From NCBI GenBank assembly GCA_900772715.1, contig CAAGRN010000044.1:1-17292 (forward strand): a DNA stretch of 17,292 nt. Direction: 5' to 3'. Position 1 is the first letter of the stretch; each line of letters begins with the position of its first letter. Below the pieces are notes generated by a model, which saw nothing but the letters and a program-made list of their open reading frames with translations, was not told the origin of the DNA and made no database searches. Source of the DNA: an uncultured Subdoligranulum sp. (GTDB lineage: Bacteria > Bacillota_A > Clostridia > Oscillospirales > Ruminococcaceae). Positions 1 to 7,647 of the stretch are shown here, one piece after another. A program made the translations under genes and the position numbers.

Positions 1-101
1 AAACGCATGCCTTCTTCCATGGCAACCGGGGTGATCAGCTCAACGTGCATATCAACGTTGTCGCCGGGCATGCACATCTCAGTGCCTTCGGGCAGGGTGT
101 G
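1..101 (-). pseudogene. tuf: Fragment of tuf (elongation factor Tu), 5'-truncated
   Basis: Read leftward, codons from about position 101 to 3 give [16 protein letters not shown], then HVELITP and AMEEGMR. This is the domain III signature of bacterial EF-Tu, the GTPase that delivers aminoacyl-tRNA to the ribosome. The match is essentially word for word, so the family call is secure. EF-Tu identity stops at the Thr-Leu-Pro-Glu-Gly segment: the codons upstream (Lys-Lys-Thr-Ile and so on, positions 102-115) do not continue EF-Tu domain II/III, and there is no start codon or Shine-Dalgarno at the break. The gene would continue left of position 1, where only about 30 codons should remain. It may be a decayed partial duplicate, a recombination scar between tuf copies, or an assembly join at a repeat. 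The sequence alone cannot decide between these. Confidence 0.8.
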
Positions 102-131
102 TTTTTTTGTTATCAAAATCCGTAAAAAAGG

Positions 132-160
132 TTGCGCAACCCTGCGTTTTAGAGTACAAT
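132..160 (+). promoter_or_regulatory. Sigma-A-type promoter for the HAD phosphatase-exonuclease operon
   Basis: A -35 box TTGCGC (132-137) and a -10 box TACAAT (155-160) are separated by exactly 17 bases, about 40 bases upstream of the ATG at 201. The -35 box lies inside the perfect 12-base palindrome GGTTGCGCAACC (130-141), which could be an operator. Confidence 0.7.
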
Positions 161-200
161 AAACATCGGAAAATATCGAAACGACCGGGAGAGTTCTGCC

Positions 201-1019
201 ATGCAATACAAAGTCCTAGCGTTGGATTTGGACGGCACCCTGACCAACCACGACAAGATCATTACCCCTTACACCAAGCAGGTGCTGCAGCAGGCTGCCG
301 AGCGCGGCGTCTGCATCGTTCTGGCGAGCGGACGCCCCACTGTCGGCATTGAGCCGCTGGCGCGTGAGCTGGCACTGGACACCTACGGCGGCTGTATTTT
401 GAGCTATAACGGCGGCAAAATCATCGACTGCCAAACCGGGCAGACGCTGGTGCAGCCCGCCTTCCCGCCGGATCTCATCGAGCCGGTGTGTACCTTCAGC
501 CGCTACTGGAACGTCGTACCCCTGACCTACGACGCCAACGGCATCGTGACCGAGGACCCCGCCAGCCCCTATGTGCAGGAGGAAGCGCGCATCTGCAAGA
601 TCCCGGTGCGCAAGGTGGAGAATCTGCCTGCCGAGGTTACTTATCCCATCAACAAGCTGCTGCTCACCGGCGACCCCGCCGATATGCCCCACGTTGAGGA
701 GCTGATGCAGCAGGAGTTTGCCGGCAAGCTGTCGATTTACCGCTCCCAACCGTTCTTTATCGAAACGATGCCCCTGGGCATTGAGAAGTCTGCCTCGCTG
801 CAGATTCTGCTGCGCGCCAAGGGGCTGACCGCTGAAAATCTGATGGCGTGCGGCGACGGCTGGAACGACCTGCCGATGCTGAAATTTGCCGGATTGGGCG
901 TTGCCATGGGCAATGCGCAGCCGGAGGTCAAGGCGGCTGCTGACTACATTACCGCAGATAACGAACACGACGGCGTGGGTCTGGCGGTGGAAAAATTCAT
1001 CTTACGCAAGGAGAACTGA
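201..1019 (+). CDS. Cof-type HAD-superfamily phosphatase
   Basis: The 272-residue protein has every HAD phosphatase motif. Motif I is DLDGT with nucleophile D9 and general acid/base D11. Motif II is S43 in ASGR. Motif III is K196 in GIEKSAS. Motif IV is GDGWND with D219 and D223. The large insert between motifs II and III is the C2 cap typical of the Cof/YidA/SupH branch, and the length is normal for it. Members are Mg-dependent cytosolic phosphatases acting on sugar phosphates, FMN, pyridoxal phosphate or similar small substrates; the actual substrate cannot be read from sequence. The start is fixed by GGGAGAG at 187-193, seven bases before the ATG. Only three bases separate it from the downstream exonuclease gene, so the two are almost certainly one operon driven from the promoter at 132-160. 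Confidence 0.93.
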   Translation: MQYKVLALDLDGTLTNHDKIITPYTKQVLQQAAERGVCIVLASGRPTVGIEPLARELALDTYGGCILSYNGGKIIDCQTGQTLVQPAFPPDLIEPVCTFSRYWNVVPLTYDANGIVTEDPASPYVQEEARICKIPVRKVENLPAEVTYPINKLLLTGDPADMPHVEELMQQEFAGKLSIYRSQPFFIETMPLGIEKSASLQILLRAKGLTAENLMACGDGWNDLPMLKFAGLGVAMGNAQPEVKAAADYITADNEHDGVGLAVEKFILRKEN

Positions 1020-1022
1020 ACG

Positions 1023-1979
1023 GTGAACCTGATCGTTTTTGACTTGGAATGGAATATCGGCTACCAGCCCAAAACCTTTTTGTACCACGGCACCGAGCTG
1101 ACCCTGCGGGGCGAGATCATCCAAATCGGCGCAGCGCGCATCAACGAGCGCGGCGATGTGCTGGACACCTTTGAGGCAACGCTGAAGCCCCGCATCTTCC
1201 GCAAGCTGCAGCACCATATTGCCAAGGTGACCGGGCTTTCGCAAGGCGATCTGGACGCCGGTCTGCCCATCCGCGAGGGGCTGCAGCGCTTTATGGACTG
1301 GGCAGGGGAGGACGCCGAGCTGATCGAATGGGGGCTGGACGACGTACCCGTGCTGAAGCAGAACCTGTTCCTCTGCGGCTTGGACGAAAACTGGCCGCAC
1401 GGCTGGTACGATTTGCAGCGGTTGTTTTTGCAGAGCTACCCGCGCCGGGAAGGGGAGGGGCTGACACTGGAAAGCGTGGTGGACCGCCTGGGCATCCCCA
1501 AGGAAGAGTCCTTCCACAACGCCTTGGACGATGCGCTGTACACCGTCAAAATTTGCCGCAAGCTGCCTTTGGCAGAGGGGCTGGCAACCTACCCCACCGA
1601 GGAGGAAATGCTCAAGGAAGCGCTGCTCTCCGGCAGTGAGGGTGCAACCGATGTGCAGACCTTTATGTACCGTCTGGAACACGACGATTACCGCAATGTG
1701 CCGGAGCTGGCGCAGGCGGGCTGCCCGAACTGCGGCAAAACGCTTGTCCCCGATGAGGTCTGGCTGAAACGCGGCAACACGGGGTACTATACCCGCTGTG
1801 TCTGCCCGGATTGCAGCGCGTGGTATCTGCGCTTTAAGCTGAGCCGCCGCGATGGCCTGCATTGGAGCTTTGCACGCTGCGTGGAGCCGGTCAGCGAGGC
1901 TGCCGATGCGCGCTGGTTCAAGCAGCGCGCCGCCCAGTTGGAGCGTATGAAGCGCAAGGCACAAAAAACCGAGAATTAA
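1023..1979 (+). CDS. DEDDh-family 3'-5' exonuclease with C-terminal zinc ribbon
   Basis: This 318-residue protein has an N-terminal RNase T/DnaQ-like exonuclease fold. Exo I is FDLEW with D7 and E9, Exo II is the Asp pair at 106-107 in WGLDDVPVL, and Exo III is HNALDD with H165 and D170 spaced as in DEDDh enzymes. Such enzymes remove 3'-terminal nucleotides from DNA or RNA using two metal ions. Residues 234-264 add a probable zinc ribbon, C234-x2-C237 and C261-x2-C264, which could aid nucleic-acid binding. The C-terminus is basic. The start is GTG at 1023, chosen because AAGGAG at 1008-1013 lies nine bases upstream, inside the end of the phosphatase gene. It resembles KapD-like or sporulation-inhibitor-like stand-alone exonucleases rather than a polymerase proofreading subunit. 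Whether it prefers DNA or RNA is unknown. Confidence 0.88.
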   Translation: MNLIVFDLEWNIGYQPKTFLYHGTELTLRGEIIQIGAARINERGDVLDTFEATLKPRIFRKLQHHIAKVTGLSQGDLDAGLPIREGLQRFMDWAGEDAELIEWGLDDVPVLKQNLFLCGLDENWPHGWYDLQRLFLQSYPRREGEGLTLESVVDRLGIPKEESFHNALDDALYTVKICRKLPLAEGLATYPTEEEMLKEALLSGSEGATDVQTFMYRLEHDDYRNVPELAQAGCPNCGKTLVPDEVWLKRGNTGYYTRCVCPDCSAWYLRFKLSRRDGLHWSFARCVEPVSEAADARWFKQRAAQLERMKRKAQKTEN

Positions 1980-2009
1980 AAAAGCAGCCCGCGAAAATTC
2001 GCGGGCTGC
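1978..2009 (-). terminator. Intrinsic terminator between converging genes
   Basis: A near-perfect inverted repeat at 1984-2009 has 12 base pairs and a two-base loop. In the leftward direction it is followed by six U residues (1983-1978), a textbook terminator for the degV-type gene. That U tract overlaps the TAA stop of the exonuclease gene. Rightward, the tail is only weakly T-rich, so it may act less well for the exonuclease operon. Confidence 0.85.
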
Positions 2010-2021
2010 CGTTGCTTTGTC

Positions 2022-2861
2022 TTAGTAGGTGATGATAAGGCCCTGATCCTGCGCATAGAAGCTGCACAGACCCGAGCAGGGCAAAATGCGCACGGGCGCA
2101 TCCGGCCATTTGGTGTGGATGCCATGCTCCAGCAGGCGGGCGGCGGTCTGGTTGGCGCATTCGCTGATCATAACGGGATGCACGCCGTCGTAGTGATCCT
2201 CGTCCATCTGCTCCAGAATCCGCGCCAGCACGCGGGTTTCGCCGCGGGTCTTAAAGTAAAAATCAATTTTGCCCTCGGCAGTGCGGCGTCCCAGCACACG
2301 CATATTCAGTTTGCCGGCAATAAAGCCGACCACCTTGCTGACGCGACCGTTCTTGACAAGGTTGTCAAAGCTTGCCAAGGCAAACAGAATGTGCGTGGTT
2401 TCGGCAAATTTTTGCAGCGCAAAGCAGATGTCCTCAAACTTCTGCCCCTCGCCGATCAGCGTGTTGGCAAGCTCGGCGGCATCGCCCAAGGCACCGCTGC
2501 AGCTCAGGGTGTCCAGCACGAAAATTTTCTTTTCGGGGTGATCCTCCAACACCATATCGCGGGCTGCCATGGCGGCGTTGTAGCTGCCGGACAGATTGCT
2601 GCTGATGGTAAAGGCAAATACCTGATCCGCCTGCAGGAAATACTCCGCCCATTCCTCGGGGCTGGGGCAGGCGCTGGTGCTGGCACCGTTGTACTCGTTC
2701 ATCGCCTGCAGCATCTGCGGCACGTTCAGCGTAGGCAGGTCAACATACTCACGCTCGCCCACGCGAATTTTAAAGGGGGCAAGGGCAAAGGAAACGCCGG
2801 GTGCCGGATCTTTCAGCTCCCGAATCTCGCAGGAACTGTCGGCAACGATCATCCAATCCAT
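2022..2861 (-). CDS. DegV family fatty-acid-binding protein
   Basis: The 279-residue protein matches the usual DegV length. It has the early IVADSS strand, the TSACPSPEEW region, and the lipid-site segment ISSNLSGSY at residues 86-94. These are followed by LDTLSCSGALG and NGRVSKVVGF, all characteristic of the two-domain DegV fold. Known members bind a fatty acid and some (FakB) present it to the FakA kinase for incorporation into phospholipid. No fakA lies nearby, so the partner is unknown. The reading frame stays open for 75 codons upstream, but the start at 2861 is preferred: GGAGG (2871-2875 on this strand) sits nine bases before it, and a consensus promoter lies inside the longer version. 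It is monocistronic, divergent from the SGNH hydrolase gene. Confidence 0.92.
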   Translation of the reverse strand: MDWMIVADSSCEIRELKDPAPGVSFALAPFKIRVGEREYVDLPTLNVPQMLQAMNEYNGASTSACPSPEEWAEYFLQADQVFAFTISSNLSGSYNAAMAARDMVLEDHPEKKIFVLDTLSCSGALGDAAELANTLIGEGQKFEDICFALQKFAETTHILFALASFDNLVKNGRVSKVVGFIAGKLNMRVLGRRTAEGKIDFYFKTRGETRVLARILEQMDEDHYDGVHPVMISECANQTAARLLEHGIHTKWPDAPVRILPCSGLCSFYAQDQGLIITY

Positions 2862-2901
2862 ATATCGGAACCTCCGTTTCACTATTATACATCTATACCT
2901 T

Positions 2902-2930
2902 ATTATAGAGAACATTTGCCGCCGCGTCAA
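2902..2930 (-). promoter_or_regulatory. Consensus sigma-A promoter for the DegV gene
   Basis: On the minus strand TTGACG (2930-2925) and a perfect TATAAT (2907-2902) are 17 bases apart. The -10 box lies about 40 bases upstream of the start at 2861. This is one of the best promoter matches in the window. Confidence 0.85.
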
Positions 2931-2976
2931 GTAAATCCAAACGAAATGCCGCATTTGTAAAAGATTGCGGGTTTTA

Positions 2977-3005
2977 TTGCCATTTGCCTGCATTTGGGGT
3001 ATAAT
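2977..3005 (+). promoter_or_regulatory. Sigma-A promoter for the SGNH hydrolase gene
   Basis: TTGCCA (2977-2982) and a perfect TATAAT (3000-3005) are 17 bases apart, about 80 bases upstream of the ATG at 3088. It is divergent from the DegV promoter, with the two -35 boxes 46 bases apart. Confidence 0.8.
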
Positions 3006-3087
3006 AAGTGTCAAGAACCTTCCCAAGCCATGGGCGGTACGGGCGCTGAACCTGCCATGCCGCCATAAAGAAAGCAGGAAACACACT

Positions 3088-4104
3088 ATGGCTGATTTTT
3101 ATACCTATCGCAATAAAGTGGCAGGTCGCCGCCGCAAGCGCCGCCTGATGATCGCCCTTGTCGTGGTGTTGGCAGTGCTGCTGGCAGCCGCGGGCTGGTT
3201 CGGCTTCCACCCCGCAGAAAAGCAGCCTGCCCTGCAGGCAGACCCCATCTCGCAGGCAGAACCGACCGCCACGCCAACGCCGACACCGACCCCGACGCCC
3301 ACCCCCACGGCAGAGCCAGCCGCAGCAGAGCCGCGCCGCATCCTGCCCGCCGTTGACACGACCGTGTGGGACACCTCTGCCCCGGTGGCGCAGACCATCG
3401 ACGACGGCTATTTCAACACCGACCACCGTATGGCGGCGGTGCCGATGCTTGGCACCGTGACGAAGGACTACTTCAATACCGTCACCTTTGTGGGCGACAG
3501 CATCGCCTCGGGTCTGGGCATTTATGCCACCGGCTACCAGAACGCAAAGTACGCCACCTACGTCAGCGCCGGTGTGGACACCTTTGTCAATAACGTCAAG
3601 GTCAAAAATGCCGTTACCAAAGAGCAGGAAACCCCCATGGAAGCTATTGCGGCAACCCAGCCGGACTACGTCTACCTGCTGGTAGGTACCAACAACCTTG
3701 TGCGGCAGGGCGGCGAGGAAAACTTTATCGCCTACTATGAGCGCCTGATCGACCTCCTGCGCGAAAACCTGAACCCCGGGGTCATCTACTATATCCAGTC
3801 CATCCCCGCCGTGCAGGAAACCGTCGTCAGCAGCAAGCCCGGTTTGGACAACGCGCGCATTGCCACCGTCAACGATATGCTGGCAAATATGGCGCTGCGC
3901 AAGGGCTGCTACTTTGTCAACGTAGGCGAAACGCTGAACAACCTTGCCGACGGCAGCCAGAAGGACGAATACGAAACCGCCGACGGCGTACACTTTAACC
4001 CGTCGGGCTACCGCGCTTGGGCAGAATACCTTGCCACACATACCGTGTGGAACCGCCGCAGTATGTATGCCGGGCAAAACCCCTATTATATTTACGGAAC
4101 CTGA
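3088..4104 (+). CDS. Membrane-anchored SGNH/GDSL-type hydrolase with Thr-Pro stalk
   Basis: The 338-residue protein starts with a basic stretch (residues 14-19), then a hydrophobic segment at about 20-38. This is an uncleaved signal anchor, as no cleavage or lipobox site stands out. A Thr-Pro spacer follows at 60-74. The catalytic domain has block I FVGDSIASG with nucleophile S138, an oxyanion-hole region VGTNN at 199-203, and block V DGVHFNP with D299 and H302, completing the Ser-Asp-His arrangement. It is therefore probably displayed outside the membrane, acting as an esterase or O-acetyl hydrolase on cell-wall or dietary glycans. The exact ester is unknown. The start at 3088 has AGGA eight bases upstream and gives the natural membrane anchor; a longer open frame to 2965 would run through the promoter. 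It is monocistronic with its own terminator. Confidence 0.87.
   Translation: MADFYTYRNKVAGRRRKRRLMIALVVVLAVLLAAAGWFGFHPAEKQPALQADPISQAEPTATPTPTPTPTPTPTAEPAAAEPRRILPAVDTTVWDTSAPVAQTIDDGYFNTDHRMAAVPMLGTVTKDYFNTVTFVGDSIASGLGIYATGYQNAKYATYVSAGVDTFVNNVKVKNAVTKEQETPMEAIAATQPDYVYLLVGTNNLVRQGGEENFIAYYERLIDLLRENLNPGVIYYIQSIPAVQETVVSSKPGLDNARIATVNDMLANMALRKGCYFVNVGETLNNLADGSQKDEYETADGVHFNPSGYRAWAEYLATHTVWNRRSMYAGQNPYYIYGT
3265..3309 (+). repeat. Degenerate Thr-Pro hexamer repeat within the SGNH hydrolase stalk
   Basis: The codons alternate ACN-CCN for residues 60-74, giving a short tandem array with six-base period. Gain or loss of a unit keeps the frame, so slippage would change stalk length rather than switch the gene off. 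The third codon positions vary, which should reduce slippage. Confidence 0.75.
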
Positions 4105-4116
4105 CATTAAACAAAC

Positions 4117-4157
4117 CCCGCCTATGGTGTAAAAAACATCGTAGGCGGGTATTTTTG
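4117..4157 (+). terminator. Intrinsic terminator of the SGNH hydrolase gene
   Basis: CCCGCCTA (4117-4124) pairs with TAGGCGGG (4142-4149) around an A-rich loop, followed by TATTTTTG. This is a standard Rho-independent terminator 12 bases after the stop codon. It also insulates the glycogen operon downstream. Confidence 0.88.
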
Positions 4158-4251
4158 TACAATGGTACAAGAAAAAAAGTTTTTTCTGTCGAAAATACAC
4201 AAATCAAAAACAACAACTTTGAATTTTTTGGCATAAATTTATAAAAACGTC

Positions 4252-4280
4252 TTGAATTTTCCGTTCAAAACGGGTAATAT
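4252..4280 (+). promoter_or_regulatory. Sigma-A promoter of the glycogen operon
   Basis: TTGAAT (4252-4257) and TAATAT (4275-4280) are 17 bases apart, inside an AT-rich stretch (about 4158-4290) that contrasts with the surrounding genes. Transcription would start near 4287, giving a leader of roughly 54 bases before glgB. Confidence 0.75.
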
Positions 4281-4299
4281 AGAATTAGTTACAACAGTA

Positions 4300-4325
4300 G
4301 CGGTGTTATTGCGACACCGCCGCAA
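4300..4325 (+). promoter_or_regulatory. Leader hairpin(s) ahead of glgB
   Basis: GCGGTGT (4300-4306) pairs perfectly with ACACCGC (4314-4320) around a seven-base loop. A second, mutually exclusive pairing is possible between TTGCG in that loop (4309-4313) and CGCAA (4321-4325), which abuts the ribosome binding site. It could affect mRNA stability or glgB translation. No known riboswitch was recognised, and chance is possible for the second pairing. Confidence 0.5.
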
Positions 4326-4340
4326 AAAGGGGAGATAACG

Positions 4341-6359
4341 TTGAAGCAAGGCAAACAAACGCCCAACCCCTCTGATTTGCCGATCTACCTGTTCAAGCAG
4401 GGCAATAATCAAGAGGCATACCGCTATTTCGGTGCGCATTTGTGTGAGCAGGACGGTCAGCCCGGTGCAGTGTTCCGGGTATGGGCGCCCCACGCAAAGG
4501 CCGTATCGCTGGTGGGCGACTTTAACAGTTGGACACCGGGCGAGCATCCGCTGCATACCGTAACCGACGGCATCTGGGAGCTGTTCGTGCCGGGTATCCA
4601 AGAATTTGATACCTACAAGTACTGCATCACCACGCAAGGGGATGAGCTTCTCTACAAGGCCGACCCCTACGCTTTCCATACCGAGACCCGCCCCTCCAAC
4701 GGCAGCAAGGTCTACGATATCGAAAACTACACTTGGGGCGACGCCGCATGGAGTGCCGCGCAAGCCAAACAGGACCCCATCAACAGCCCGATGTCCATCT
4801 ACGAGATGCAGGTCGGCAGCTGGAAGATGAAGGACCCCGAAAACCAGATCCCGTACAACTACGCCGAGCTGGCGGACGAGCTGATCCCGTACATAAAGGA
4901 TATGGGCTACACCCATGTGGAGTTGCTGCCCATTACCGAATATCCCTTTGACGGCAGCTGGGGCTATCAGGTCACCGGCTATTTTGCCCCGACCAGCCGC
5001 TACGGCACGCCCAAGGATTTTATGACCTTTGTGGACAAGCTGCACCAGGCCGGCATCGGCGTCATTCTGGACTGGGTTCCCGCCCACTTCCCCAAGGATG
5101 GCTACGGGCTGTATATGTTTGACGGCGCACCCTGCTACGAGGACCCCAACCCCCGCCGCGGCGAGCATAAAGAGTGGGGGACGATGGTCTTTAACTACGG
5201 TATGAACGAAGTCGCCAGCTTCCTGATGTCCAGCGCTATGTTCTGGGTGGATCACTACCATGTGGACGGTCTGCGCGTGGATGCCGTGGCAAGTATGCTT
5301 TACCTCGACTACAACCGCAAGGACGGCGAGTGGGAGCAGAACGCCAAGGGCGGCAAGGAAAATCTGGAAGCCATCGCCTTCCTGCAGAAGCTGAACACCG
5401 CGATCCTGACCAAGTTCCCGCACAAGATGATGATCGCCGAGGAATCCACCGCCTGGCCGCTGGTCACCAAGCCGGCTGCCGATGGGGGACTGGGCTTCAA
5501 CTTCAAGTGGAATATGGGCTGGATGAACGATATGCTCAGCTATATGAAGACCGACCCGCTGTTCCGCGCCGGAAATCACGGCAAGGTGACGTTCAGCTTC
5601 TTCTATGCCTTCAGCGAGAATTTTGTGCTGCCCATCAGCCACGACGAGGTCGTACACGGCAAATGCAGCCTGCTGAACAAAATGCCCGGCGACTACGAAG
5701 AAAAATTTGCGAACCTGCGCACTTTCTTTGGCTATATGATGGCGCATCCCGGCAAAAAGCTGCTGTTTATGGGGCAGGATTTCGGTCAGTTCATCGAATG
5801 GGATGAAAACAAACAGCTCGACTGGATGCTGCTGAGTTACGACAAGCACAAGGCATTGCAGGAGTATGTGCGCGCGCTGAACCATTTCTACCGCGATACG
5901 CCCGCCCTGTGGCAGGTCGATTACAGCTGGGAAGGGTTCCAGTGGATCGTGCCGGATGACAGCCAGCAGAGCGTGATTGCCTTCCTGCGGCGCGATGCTG
6001 CCGGCAAGATGCTGCTGGTAGTCTGCAACTTCAACCCTGTTCTGCGCAAGGATTACCGGATGGGCGTACCCAACGCCGGTACTTATAAAGAAATCCTGAA
6101 CTCCGACGATGTACGCTTCGGCGGCACGGGCGTCACCAACGGCTCGGTCAAGACCGAAAAAGGTGAGATGCACGGCTTCGAGCAGCATATTTCCCTGACG
6201 CTGCCGCCGATGTCCACCGTGTATTTTCAGGTCCCTGCCGCCCGCAAGCACCGCGCCGAAAAGACCGCAGCGGCACCTGCCAAGAAAACGGCAGAAAAAC
6301 CCGCCAAGGCTGCCCCCAAGCGCAGCCGCACCAAAACCGCCAAAACGCCGGTCGAATGA
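4341..6359 (+). CDS. glgB: 1,4-alpha-glucan branching enzyme
   Basis: GlgB cuts an alpha-1,4 glucan chain and rejoins it through an alpha-1,6 bond, creating glycogen branches. The 672-residue protein has an N-terminal CBM48 module (FRVWAPHAKAV and VGDFNSW, about 45-65), then a GH13 barrel. Its conserved regions are DWVPAHF (D244, H249), GLRVDAVASM with nucleophile D314, MIAEEST with acid/base E367, and ISHDEV with transition-state stabiliser D435. The last 40 residues (633-672) form a Lys/Ala/Pro-rich tail that is not part of the usual enzyme. The start is TTG at 4341: AGGGGAG (4328-4334) lies six bases upstream and no ATG is better placed. It is the first gene of the glgBCDA cluster, 64 bases before glgC, with a promoter and hairpin leader upstream. 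Confidence 0.96.
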   Translation: MKQGKQTPNPSDLPIYLFKQGNNQEAYRYFGAHLCEQDGQPGAVFRVWAPHAKAVSLVGDFNSWTPGEHPLHTVTDGIWELFVPGIQEFDTYKYCITTQGDELLYKADPYAFHTETRPSNGSKVYDIENYTWGDAAWSAAQAKQDPINSPMSIYEMQVGSWKMKDPENQIPYNYAELADELIPYIKDMGYTHVELLPITEYPFDGSWGYQVTGYFAPTSRYGTPKDFMTFVDKLHQAGIGVILDWVPAHFPKDGYGLYMFDGAPCYEDPNPRRGEHKEWGTMVFNYGMNEVASFLMSSAMFWVDHYHVDGLRVDAVASMLYLDYNRKDGEWEQNAKGGKENLEAIAFLQKLNTAILTKFPHKMMIAEESTAWPLVTKPAADGGLGFNFKWNMGWMNDMLSYMKTDPLFRAGNHGKVTFSFFYAFSENFVLPISHDEVVHGKCSLLNKMPGDYEEKFANLRTFFGYMMAHPGKKLLFMGQDFGQFIEWDENKQLDWMLLSYDKHKALQEYVRALNHFYRDTPALWQVDYSWEGFQWIVPDDSQQSVIAFLRRDAAGKMLLVVCNFNPVLRKDYRMGVPNAGTYKEILNSDDVRFGGTGVTNGSVKTEKGEMHGFEQHISLTLPPMSTVYFQVPAARKHRAEKTAAAPAKKTAEKPAKAAPKRSRTKTAKTPVE

Positions 6360-6423
6360 CCGCGCGGAATGGATATAGTTACTAAACGGCTTTAGCCGGC
6401 AAATTTAAGGGGAGAAAAATCTT

Positions 6424-7647
6424 ATGGCAAAAGAAATGATCGCAATGATTCTGGCAGGCGGCCAGGGTTCGCGCCTTTATGCGCTGACACAAAAGCTCGC
6501 CAAGCCCGCAGTTCCTTTTGGCGGAAAGTATCGTATCATCGACTTCCCGCTGTCCAACTGCGTCAACTCCGACATTGATACCGTGGGCATCCTGACCCAG
6601 TATCAGCCCCTTGTACTGAACGAGTACATCGGCAACGGTCAGCCCTGGGACCTCGACCGCCTGCACGGCGGTGTTCACGTTCTGCCGCCGTACCAGCAGG
6701 CTTCCGGCTCTGACTGGTACAAGGGTACGGCAAACGCCATTTACCAGAACCTGTCCTTCATTGACCGCTACGATCCCAAGTATGTCATCATCCTGTCCGG
6801 CGATCAGATCTGCAAGCAGGACTACTCTGACTTCCTGCGCTTCCACAAAGAAAAGAACGCCGAGTTCTCTGTCGCCGTTATGGAAGTGCCTTGGAGCGAG
6901 GCTTCTCGCTTCGGTCTGATGGTCACCGACGAAAACGACAAGATCAGCGAATTCCAGGAGAAGCCGAAGAACCCCAAGTCCAATCTGGCTTCCATGGGCA
7001 TCTACATCTTCAACTGGGATATCCTCAAAAAGTATCTGACCGAGGACGAGGCAGACCCCAACTCCGAGAACGATTTTGGCAAGAACGTTATCCCCAACCT
7101 GCTGCGTGACGGTCGCCGTATGTACGCCTATCACTTCAGCGGCTACTGGAAGGACGTCGGCACCATTTCCAGCCTGTGGCAGGCCAATATGGAGGTTCTG
7201 GACCCCAGCCATTCCGGCATCAACCTGTTTGACGAAAACTGGAAAATCTACTCCCGCAACACCGGCAAGCCCTGCCAGCGTATCGGGGACGACGCCGACA
7301 TTGTCAACTCCATGGTCTCCGAAGGCTGCCGCGTCAACGGCACCGTCAACAACTCCATCCTGTTCCCCGGCGTCGTGGTCGAAAAGGGCGCCACCGTGGA
7401 AGCCGCTGTGGTTATGGGCAACACCGTGATCAAGGCGGGCGCTTGTGTTAAGCACTGCATCGTGGCAGAAAATGTCACGATCGAAGAAGGCGCCACTGTG
7501 GGCGCTATGCCCGAGGGCGGCTTGAACATCGAAGAACCCGGCGATGTTGCCACCGTCGGCTCCGACGTGCGCATCGGCAAGGGCGCTACCGTCGGTCCCA
7601 AGGCAATGGTTTCCAGCGATGTAAAGGATGGTGAGGAACAATGGTAA
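6424..7647 (+). CDS. glgC: Glucose-1-phosphate adenylyltransferase, catalytic subunit
   Basis: GlgC makes ADP-glucose from glucose-1-phosphate and ATP, the committed step of bacterial glycogen synthesis. The 407-residue protein carries the intact nucleotide-binding loop LAGGQGSRL (10-18), then KPAVPFGG and RIIDFPLSN, with GTANAIYQN and the metal-site segment ILSGDQI further on. The segment FQEKPKNP likely contacts glucose-1-phosphate. The C-terminal third, from about residue 290, has the hexapeptide-like repeats of a left-handed beta helix used for oligomerisation and allostery. AAGGGGAG (6407-6414) nine bases before the ATG fixes the start. Its last seven bases overlap the start of glgD, implying translational coupling and a GlgC-GlgD heteromer as studied in Geobacillus. 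The effector cannot be read from sequence. Confidence 0.96.
   Translation: MAKEMIAMILAGGQGSRLYALTQKLAKPAVPFGGKYRIIDFPLSNCVNSDIDTVGILTQYQPLVLNEYIGNGQPWDLDRLHGGVHVLPPYQQASGSDWYKGTANAIYQNLSFIDRYDPKYVIILSGDQICKQDYSDFLRFHKEKNAEFSVAVMEVPWSEASRFGLMVTDENDKISEFQEKPKNPKSNLASMGIYIFNWDILKKYLTEDEADPNSENDFGKNVIPNLLRDGRRMYAYHFSGYWKDVGTISSLWQANMEVLDPSHSGINLFDENWKIYSRNTGKPCQRIGDDADIVNSMVSEGCRVNGTVNNSILFPGVVVEKGATVEAAVVMGNTVIKAGACVKHCIVAENVTIEEGATVGAMPEGGLNIEEPGDVATVGSDVRIGKGATVGPKAMVSSDVKDGEEQW

Noticed and set aside
107..352. An 81-codon rightward frame overlapping the start of the HAD phosphatase
   Set aside because: It runs through the promoter and is out of frame with a well-supported gene; the product is not domain-like.
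2115..2960. A 281-codon rightward frame opposite the DegV gene
   Set aside because: It is a codon-bias shadow. The leftward frame has full DegV homology, a consensus promoter and a ribosome binding site.
2862..3086. 75-codon N-terminal extension of the DegV protein
   Set aside because: It would overlap both divergent promoters and adds non-conserved sequence; GGAGG supports the start at 2861.
3265..3309. Repeat as a CRISPR or regulatory array
   Set aside because: It is a short in-frame Thr-Pro coding repeat with no spacers.
4300..4325. H-type pseudoknot in the glgB leader
   Set aside because: The loop-to-3' pairing would leave no bases to cross the 7-bp first stem, which is sterically unlikely; the two pairings are better treated as alternatives.
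4239..6251. A 670-codon open frame antisense to glgB, and similar long antisense frames at 7248-8876 and 8771-10327
   Set aside because: They are mirror frames caused by the strong G/C third-position bias of glgB, glgC/D and glgA. The products are His/Val/Gln-rich without domains, and no Shine-Dalgarno sites precede them.
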